Assembly: GCA_023416175.1 (NCBI GenBank)
Contig: JAEZIE010000094.1
Location: forward strand, 1 to 19,104
From: Bacillota bacterium
Lineage (GTDB): Bacteria; Bacillota; Clostridia; Christensenellales; CAG-138
DNA length: 19,104 bases
Direction of reading: 5' to 3'
Below are positions 14,399-19,104 of this stretch, one piece after another (position 1 is the first letter of the stretch; every line of letters starts with the position of its first letter). The notes beneath the pieces were generated by a model. The model ran no database searches. It saw only the letters and a list, made by a program, of their open reading frames with translations, and was not told the origin of the DNA. The position numbers and the translations under genes are program-made.

Positions 14399-14531
14399 TC
14401 ATGCACATGCCCTGCCGCTTCATGCACATGGGGTGTGCATGGACAAGTCCCCGTTTTCGGGCATCGGTGGATAACTCTGTGCATAATGTGGATAAGTCCT
14501 GTGCAAAACATTTTGGGAACGGTGTGCAAAA
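14399..14531. promoter_or_regulatory. Cluster of DnaA-box-like sequences upstream of glnA
   Basis: Exact matches to TTWTNCACA (read on the minus strand) lie at 14478-14486 (TGTGCATAA on +), 14487-14495 (TGTGGATAA, the strongest E. coli-type box), 14500-14508 and 14523-14531 (both TGTGCAAAA). One-mismatch matches are at 14365-14373, 14399-14407, 14420-14428, 14466-14474 and 14681-14689. Five sites from 14466 to 14531 face the same way. A 9-mer of this degeneracy is expected about 0.02 times in 400 bases, counting both strands. The whole gap 14305-14700 has no gene; 14532-14660 is moderately AT-rich and holds a palindrome gttatgcataac at 14622-14633. No good promoter for glnA and no pair of ANTAR-type hexaloop hairpins could be assigned. 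Confidence 0.6.
14421..14441. repeat. Perfect inverted repeat within the glnA upstream region, with phased direct repeats
   Basis: catgcaca (14421-14428) / tgtgcatg (14434-14441) form a perfect 8-bp stem with loop tgggg. The sequence tcatgcacatg occurs at 14399-14409 and again at 14420-14430, exactly 21 bases apart. TGCA cores continue at 14436, 14480, 14502, 14525 and 14546, that is, at intervals near 22 or 44 bases (two or four helical turns). Confidence 0.65.
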
Positions 14532-14700
14532 ACATTATCATTCCCTGCATGTGCCTGTACTTGTGTTCGATTTTACATAGATTTTACCGAACAAATGGAT
14601 ATTTTGTCGTAAAAGCGCGGGTTATGCATAACGACGTAGCTATTACGGTTTTGAATGGCAGAAACCCCATATCCTTCCATTTATGCACGGTTTCATGCAA

Positions 14701-15459
14701 TTATGCAAGCGGATTGCGCCTGGGCATTACAGGGCAACTCCAACGAAGCAGTTCGCCGCCAAAGGGCTCCGCCGCGCGGATGGCGCGGGTGGTCAGATCG
14801 TCCACATCCGCTTGGTTCAGCGCGCTGAGCGCATGGATGGTGAGGATGTGGGACAATGTAAGCTCGGACTTAAACTGCGGCTCGCCTATCGCGAAGCCCG
14901 CGGCCTTCGCCTGCTCCTGGAATAGAAGCCGCGTCTGCTCGCTGGGGAAGCACATGAAAAACGTCAGCCGTCGTACAGACACAAGGCCATCCCCGGTCTT
15001 TTTAAGCCGTTCGATCAACTCGGCGTTCAATACCGTCTGGTATTTGGCGGCGTCGGGCAGCAGCAGCGCGTGGTAGGTCAGCCAATCCGGCTCATGCGAG
15101 GAGCCGGGGGAAACAAATAAAAGCTTTTCTTTATCCGCAATGCGACCGATGGTCTCCATCGCTTCTTCCGGGTCCCGAACATAAAAATAATATTGACTGA
15201 GCGCGTCCATATGGATCACGCCCGCATAGACGGCGTCAGAGAGCGCGCGAAGCAGTTTGCGCTCTATTTTATTACAATGGCGCAGCTCACGCGGCGTAAA
15301 GGCGTCCGCCCCGCTTTCCCGCGGGGAGAGCGCGCAATAAATCAGGGTCTCGTACCCTGCCATGGGCTCTTCATAACACGTATCCACCGTGAAATGCGCC
15401 CGCACATTCTGCAGGGGCCATTCATAGCTAAAAAAAGTATCTTCCGCTTCCTTGTGCAT
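14701..15459 (-). CDS. DUF695 / RraB-like two-domain protein
   Basis: A 252-residue soluble protein. The N-terminal half ('YEWPLQNVRAHFTVDTCYEE', 'ETLIYCALSPRESGADAFTPREL', 'YAGVIHMDALSQYYFYVRDPEEA') fits DUF695. The C-terminal half ('LKKTGDGLVSVRRLTFFMCFPSEQTRLLFQEQAKAAGFAIG' region, then 'ILTIHALSALNQADVDDLTTRAIRAAEPFGGEL') fits the RraB fold, named for the E. coli inhibitor of RNase E. Function in Firmicutes is unknown. AAAGGAG is four to five bases before the ATG. It lies upstream of glnA on the same strand, but the 396-base motif-rich gap makes co-transcription uncertain. Confidence 0.65.
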   Translation of the reverse strand: MHKEAEDTFFSYEWPLQNVRAHFTVDTCYEEPMAGYETLIYCALSPRESGADAFTPRELRHCNKIERKLLRALSDAVYAGVIHMDALSQYYFYVRDPEEAMETIGRIADKEKLLFVSPGSSHEPDWLTYHALLLPDAAKYQTVLNAELIERLKKTGDGLVSVRRLTFFMCFPSEQTRLLFQEQAKAAGFAIGEPQFKSELTLSHILTIHALSALNQADVDDLTTRAIRAAEPFGGELLRWSCPVMPRRNPLA

Positions 15460-15586
15460 GCCGCTCCTTTCCTGATCCCCCCTTAAGGTATCATTTTATC
15501 AGCAGGCAGGCAAGCATGCAAGAGAATAGGGGCTTTGAAGGAGGTCGAAGGGTGTAAAGCTTTGATGAACGGCCAGAATAGAAGAA

Positions 15587-15614
15587 ACCCCGCCTGCAAT
15601 ATACCAAGCGGGGT
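15587..15614 (-). terminator. Rho-independent terminator of pepF
   Basis: Stem accccgc (15587-15593) / gcggggt (15608-15614). On the minus strand it is followed by TTTCTTCTATTC. It lies 80 bases after the pepF stop codon and before the DUF695 gene. Confidence 0.55.
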
Positions 15615-15630
15615 CTGCATACAAAGCTCA

Positions 15631-15690
15631 TGTGGGTTCCAAGGGTCGTTACGACCCTTGGCGGGGTCTGGGGCAGAGCCCCAAAATAAT
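15631..15690 (+). repeat. Two-hairpin GC repeat downstream of pepF
   Basis: A perfect 10-bp stem ccaagggtcg (15639-15648) / cgacccttgg (15652-15661) with loop tta is followed by ggggc-aga-gcccc (15670-15682) and AAAATAAT. The second hairpin matches the minus-strand pattern at 12243-12275. I recall similar hairpin pairs as dispersed intergenic repeats in clostridial genomes. Together with the terminator, it fills most of the gap between DUF695/RraB and pepF; bases 15460-15586 show nothing else. Confidence 0.55.
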
Positions 15691-15694
15691 CTTT

Positions 15695-17479
15695 CTACTT
15701 CAACAATTCCGCCAGCTCATCCACCGCGCTGTCGAATGCGTCGAGCGAGGTCAGGATGCTTTCAGGCTTGGTCAAATCCACGCCCGCGTTCTGCAGCAGT
15801 GCGATGGGGAAATCGCTGCCGCCGCTTTTGAGGAAGGCGAGGTAGTTGTCTAAGCCGTGCCCTTCGAGTATGCCGTGCGCCAGGGCGACCGCGGCGCAGA
15901 AGCCGGTGGCGTACTGGAACACATAGAAGGCGTTGTAGAAGTGCGGAATGCGCGCCCATTCAATGCGGATCTCGTCGTCCACCACCACGCCGGGGTAGAA
16001 CATCTCGTTGAGCTTGCCGTATTCCTCACACAGCGCATCGATGGTCAGGGGCTCGCCAGCCTCGCACATATAGTGCGTCTTCTGCTCAAAGGCGGCAAAC
16101 ATAGTCTGGCGGTAGACGGTGGTGCGGAACTGCTCCAGATAGTGGTTGATGAGATACGCCCTTCGCGCGGGATCCGGCTCCGTCTTCAGCAGATGACGGG
16201 TAAGCAGCACCTCGTTGACGGTGGAGGCGACTTCCGCCGCCATGATCTTATACTGCGCGTCCTGGTAGGGGAGGGTCGTATCCGAATAATAGGAATGCAG
16301 CGCATGGCCCAGCTCATGCGCGAGCGTAAAGGCGTAATCCTCTTCCTCCTGATAGTTTAACAGCACATACGGGTGCGTGCCATACGCGCCCCAGGAGTAT
16401 GCGCCGGTGGTCTTGCCTCGGTTTTGCGGGACGTCGATCCATCGTTCGCTGTAGGCCACGTCGAGCATATTCGCATAGTCCTCGCCCAGGGGCTTCAAAG
16501 CTTCCTTTACAAGCGCCTTCGCTTCCTCATAGGGAAGCTTCTTGGGCGTTGCGGGTACGATGGGGACGTAAAGGTCGTACATATGGAGTTGGTCGAGCCC
16601 CAATGCCCTGCGGCGCAGCTCAAGGTATTTTTCTATGGAAGGCAGGCGGTTCTTAACTGCTTCGATCAGGCCGTCGTATACGGAAAGCGGGACATTGGTG
16701 GAAAACAGCGCCGCACCGATAGCGCTCTCATAGTTGCGGGCTCTTGCAAAGAACACGTTGGACTTCACGCTTGCTGCATAGGAGGCTGCAAGCGTGTTCT
16801 TTAAGCTCAGGTAGGAAGCATAAAGGGCCTTGTAGGCGTTCTTTCGCACGTCCCGGTTCTTGCTTTCTAAAAAGCTGCGGTAGTTGCCCTGGGTCAGTTC
16901 CACGGTGTCGCCGTCGTCATCCGTGATGTTGCCAAAACGGATATCCGCGTTGTTGAGCATGGTAAATACAGAGTCGGCCGCCGCAAGCGGTTCGCCTGCA
17001 AGCGCCATCAGCTTTTCCTCGTTGGCGGTCAGGGTGTGCGGCCTGCGCCGGACAAGGTTATTGAGCACGCGGCGGTATTCTTGGAGCGTGGGGGAATCGA
17101 TCCAAGCCTGCAGTGTGCCGGGGTCAATTGCGAGAATCTCCGGCGTCATAAAGGAAGAAGCCGCGCCATACGCTACGCTCTGCTGCATGGCCCGGTCGGT
17201 CATCCCCTGGTACTTGGCAAGGGAGTTGTCCTCGTCGCGGTGCATGTGGGCGTACACATAGAGCCGTTCCAGCTTGAGGGAGATGGCGCTTTCTTCCTTG
17301 AGCCCGGCTAAGAGCGCATCTGCGCTTGTAAATGTGCCCGAAAGCTTGGGGAACGCGGCGATCTCCTTTTGTACTTCTCTAAATTCCGCTTCCCACGCCT
17401 CATCAGAAGCGTACATGGCGGTAAGGTTCCATGTCAGGGCGGCGTCAAGTTCCTGCCGCGCGGGTAATGTCTTGGGCAT
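15695..17479 (-). CDS. pepF: Oligoendopeptidase F (M3B metallopeptidase)
   Basis: A 594-residue zinc peptidase that cleaves short peptides in the cytoplasm. The zinc motif 'HELGHALHSYYSD' (HELGH at 388-392) and the third-ligand segment 'MAAEVASTVNE' (E416) are intact. Also typical are the N-terminal 'LTWNLTAMYASDEAW', 'VPQNRGKTTGAYSWG' and 'HPYVLLNY' just before the zinc site, and 'FYNAFYVFQYATGFCAA' near the end. The length is normal for PepF. An upstream in-frame ATG at 17560 is rejected because AGGAGG lies six bases before the ATG at 17479 and homology starts there. It is 49 bases downstream of a membrane-protein gene on the same strand and may be co-transcribed with it. Confidence 0.93.
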   Translation of the reverse strand: MPKTLPARQELDAALTWNLTAMYASDEAWEAEFREVQKEIAAFPKLSGTFTSADALLAGLKEESAISLKLERLYVYAHMHRDEDNSLAKYQGMTDRAMQQSVAYGAASSFMTPEILAIDPGTLQAWIDSPTLQEYRRVLNNLVRRRPHTLTANEEKLMALAGEPLAAADSVFTMLNNADIRFGNITDDDGDTVELTQGNYRSFLESKNRDVRKNAYKALYASYLSLKNTLAASYAASVKSNVFFARARNYESAIGAALFSTNVPLSVYDGLIEAVKNRLPSIEKYLELRRRALGLDQLHMYDLYVPIVPATPKKLPYEEAKALVKEALKPLGEDYANMLDVAYSERWIDVPQNRGKTTGAYSWGAYGTHPYVLLNYQEEEDYAFTLAHELGHALHSYYSDTTLPYQDAQYKIMAAEVASTVNEVLLTRHLLKTEPDPARRAYLINHYLEQFRTTVYRQTMFAAFEQKTHYMCEAGEPLTIDALCEEYGKLNEMFYPGVVVDDEIRIEWARIPHFYNAFYVFQYATGFCAAVALAHGILEGHGLDNYLAFLKSGGSDFPIALLQNAGVDLTKPESILTSLDAFDSAVDELAELLK

Positions 17480-17528
17480 ATGCGTCCTCCTAATATAAGA
17501 TAAACGGGTAATCTGGAGCCAGAGCGGC

Positions 17529-18569
17529 TTAGAGCGTGCGCGGCCCGTCGCGCAGTTCATCCGGATCGGGGTCGGGCACAGAGTCCGGATCGATCATGGA
17601 AACTTCCGGCCCGTCCACGCGCGCCGCGATATCGACATACAGCGCGGTCCGGAACGCGGCGGAGTAGGGTGCGGTAAGACCCACTGCAAGACTGGCCAGC
17701 ACGGCAAAGAGCGCAAACATCGCCTCAATATTCTGCCACAAAAGTAACGCGGGCAAACACAAAATGCCTGAAATTACGCCCACCACAAGGGAATAGAGCA
17801 GCGTCGCGCCAAGAATGCGCCAAAACTGCTTGACAGTCAGCTTGAACGCACGGCCTACGGCAGCAAATGCAAACTTCTTCTCATGCGCCGCAACGGGATA
17901 GATGAGCATCAGGAACGCGCTAAGGCATATGGAAATCACCAATATCAATAGGATAAAGAGGCCCAACGTAATGAAAAAGGACGTAGGAACGTTTCCGCTT
18001 TCAAAAAACGGCAGGAAGGCGAAGACGGAGGACAGTGTGCCGATAACAGCGATAATGGACGCCAGTATCGAAAGTACCATGCTGATGCCCATTTTCAGCA
18101 CAAACTCAGAGAGGAACGTGGTATAGAAGCGCTTGAGCCCAATGGGGAGCGCGTAGCGGAACAGCTGGCCCAACGTACCGGCGCGCCCTTCCATACGCTC
18201 TTCCATTTCCAAAAACTGCGCGCCCCGGTACATAGGCTTAAGCAGGAAGGTAGCGGCAAGAGAGACCAGGGAAAGCAGTCCCATCATGCCAAACGCTGCA
18301 CCCACATCGGCTAACCCTGCATCCGCAGAAAAGCTAGAAAGCCTGCCGAATTGAGAAAAGTCATTTTGGATGTCTTTCCAAACGCCCATGCGGGTATATA
18401 ACGCAAACTGCGGAAGCGTCATGAGCAGCACAGGAAGGCTCATCAATAAGAGAGAAAGCAGGAACATTTGCCAGAAGCCACGCTTGTAGAGCTGCCAGGC
18501 AATGCCGAATATGCCGCGCATACGAAGCGGCGCACGGGTGAGAGGCGGATAAGGCGTCATGGAATTCAT
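17529..18569 (-). CDS. Multi-pass membrane protein, paralog 1
   Basis: A 346-residue protein with about six hydrophobic spans (residues about 30-55, 90-115, 155-185, 195-220, 245-270 and 275-305), a cytoplasmic-looking segment 'HEKKFAFAAVGRAFKLTVKQFWRI' and an acidic, Pro-rich tail 'PDPDPDELRDGPRTL'. It is not confidently assigned; the pattern of long helices broken by 'YPVAAHEKKFAF...W' recalls uncharacterised Firmicute membrane families such as DUF975 or the GPDPase membrane domain. GGAGGT is eight bases before the ATG at 18569; the open frame upstream to 18638 is shadowed by the neighbouring gene's end. It follows its paralog by 16 bases, a tandem duplication. Confidence 0.7.
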   Translation of the reverse strand: MNSMTPYPPLTRAPLRMRGIFGIAWQLYKRGFWQMFLLSLLLMSLPVLLMTLPQFALYTRMGVWKDIQNDFSQFGRLSSFSADAGLADVGAAFGMMGLLSLVSLAATFLLKPMYRGAQFLEMEERMEGRAGTLGQLFRYALPIGLKRFYTTFLSEFVLKMGISMVLSILASIIAVIGTLSSVFAFLPFFESGNVPTSFFITLGLFILLILVISICLSAFLMLIYPVAAHEKKFAFAAVGRAFKLTVKQFWRILGATLLYSLVVGVISGILCLPALLLWQNIEAMFALFAVLASLAVGLTAPYSAAFRTALYVDIAARVDGPEVSMIDPDSVPDPDPDELRDGPRTL

Positions 18570-18585
18570 AGCTAACACCTCCAGC

Positions 18586-19104
18586 TTAAAGTGTGCGCGG
18601 TCCATCGCGCAGTTCGTCCGGATCAGGGTCGGGCACAAGGTCAGGGTCGATCATGGAAAGTTCCGGCCCGTGCACACGTGCCGCGATATCCACATACAGC
18701 GCGGTGTAGAACGCGGCGGAATAGGGAGCGACAAGTGCCGCCGCAAAAGCGATTAGCACCGCGAGGAGAGTGAACATCGCCTTAGTATTCTGCCACAATA
18801 GCAACGCGAACAAACAAATAATCCCCGAAACCAGGGCTGCCACCAACATGTAGAGCAGCGATATGCCGAATATGCGCCAGAAGTGCTTGAGGGCCAGCTT
18901 GAATGAGCGGCCTACGGCAGAAAACGCAAACTTTTTTTCATGCGCTGCAATCGGATAAATGAGTGCAATGAATGTACCCACGCACAGGCCAACCAGCAGT
19001 GCAAGCAACGTAGGAATGCCCATCGAGAGGAAGCTGGACGTGAGCGTGGGCACGTTTGGCGAGTCAAGCAAAACTGAGAATATCGCACCGACAGCACCTA
19101 ACGA
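18586..19104 (-). CDS. Multi-pass membrane protein, paralog 2 (5' end beyond the window)
   Basis: The frame is open to the right edge, so only about 172 C-terminal residues are visible; an in-frame TTG at 19071 is internal, not a start. The visible part aligns along its length with paralog 1: 'IYPIAAHEKKFAFSAVGRSFKL', 'LLLWQNTKAMF', 'APYSAAFYTALYVDIAARV' and the same tail 'PDPDPDELRDGPRTL'. DNA similarity is highest over the last ~150 bases of both genes. Three membrane spans remain. It is the upstream member of the pair and probably shares a transcript with paralog 1 and perhaps pepF. Confidence 0.75.
   Translation of the reverse strand, partial: SLGAVGAIFSVLLDSPNVPTLTSSFLSMGIPTLLALLVGLCVGTFIALIYPIAAHEKKFAFSAVGRSFKLALKHFWRIFGISLLYMLVAALVSGIICLFALLLWQNTKAMFTLLAVLIAFAAALVAPYSAAFYTALYVDIAARVHGPELSMIDPDLVPDPDPDELRDGPRTL

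Noticed and set aside
14399..14549. CRISPR array from the regularly spaced repeats upstream of glnA
   Set aside because: Repeats are only 6-11 bases, imperfect, and on both strands; no cas gene is present.
14305..14550. 82-codon in-frame N-terminal extension of glnA
   Set aside because: No homology in the extension, a strong AGGAGG six bases before the ATG at 14304, and the region is filled by the TGCA/DnaA-box motifs.
14305..14700. Firm call of a chromosomal oriC
   Set aside because: The DnaA-like boxes are convincing, but there is no dnaA, dnaN, rpmH or gid-type neighbour and no strongly AT-rich unwinding region with DnaA-trios could be identified.

Overview
The window looks like chromosomal DNA of a fairly GC-rich anaerobic Firmicute of the class Clostridia. 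The evidence is gene content: DUF1858 and DUF438 proteins, a DUF5711/CvpA pair, a glutamine synthetase next to an ANTAR regulator, PepF, a MecA-type PBP, strong AGGAGG-like ribosome binding sites and Rho-independent terminators. The species cannot be fixed from the sequence. No rRNA, tRNA, CRISPR array, transposase or phage gene was seen.

Left part (1-2913, + strand): the tail of a probable A-type flavoprotein (FprA-like), a terminator, then a small redox cluster of DUF1858 protein, DUF438-hemerythrin-PAS protein and cupin, followed by a very small helical protein. Two copies of a ~150-170 bp palindrome-rich, MITE-like repeat flank this cluster. Family knowledge suggests sensing or handling of O2, NO or iron; this is inference.

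Centre-left (2928-5518): a minus-strand pair (a freestanding DALR-type anticodon-binding-domain protein, then a metallo-beta-lactamase-fold hydrolase) diverges from a lipoate-protein ligase gene across a 161-bp region with a promoter on each strand. 5599-10246 carries + strand genes: a conserved hypothetical, a lipoprotein class B PBP of the MecA/PbpC type, a translationally coupled LOG-family/universal-stress pair, and a PNPOx-like flavin protein.

Right part (10276-19104, all minus strand): CvpA, DUF5711 membrane-anchored protein, ANTAR regulator, glutamine synthetase (probable glnA-nitR-like nitrogen module), a DUF695/RraB-like protein, oligoendopeptidase F, and two tandem paralogous multi-pass membrane proteins, the second cut by the window edge.

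The most unusual signal is the 396-bp gap upstream of glnA. It is packed with TGCA-centred motifs, four of which match the DnaA-box consensus TTWTNCACA exactly and several others within one base, along with an 8-bp hairpin and 21-23 bp phasing. No dnaA, dnaN or other origin gene lies in the window, so this is either a DnaA-box cluster (titration or regulation), an atypically placed origin, or an operator array for an unknown regulator of glnA.
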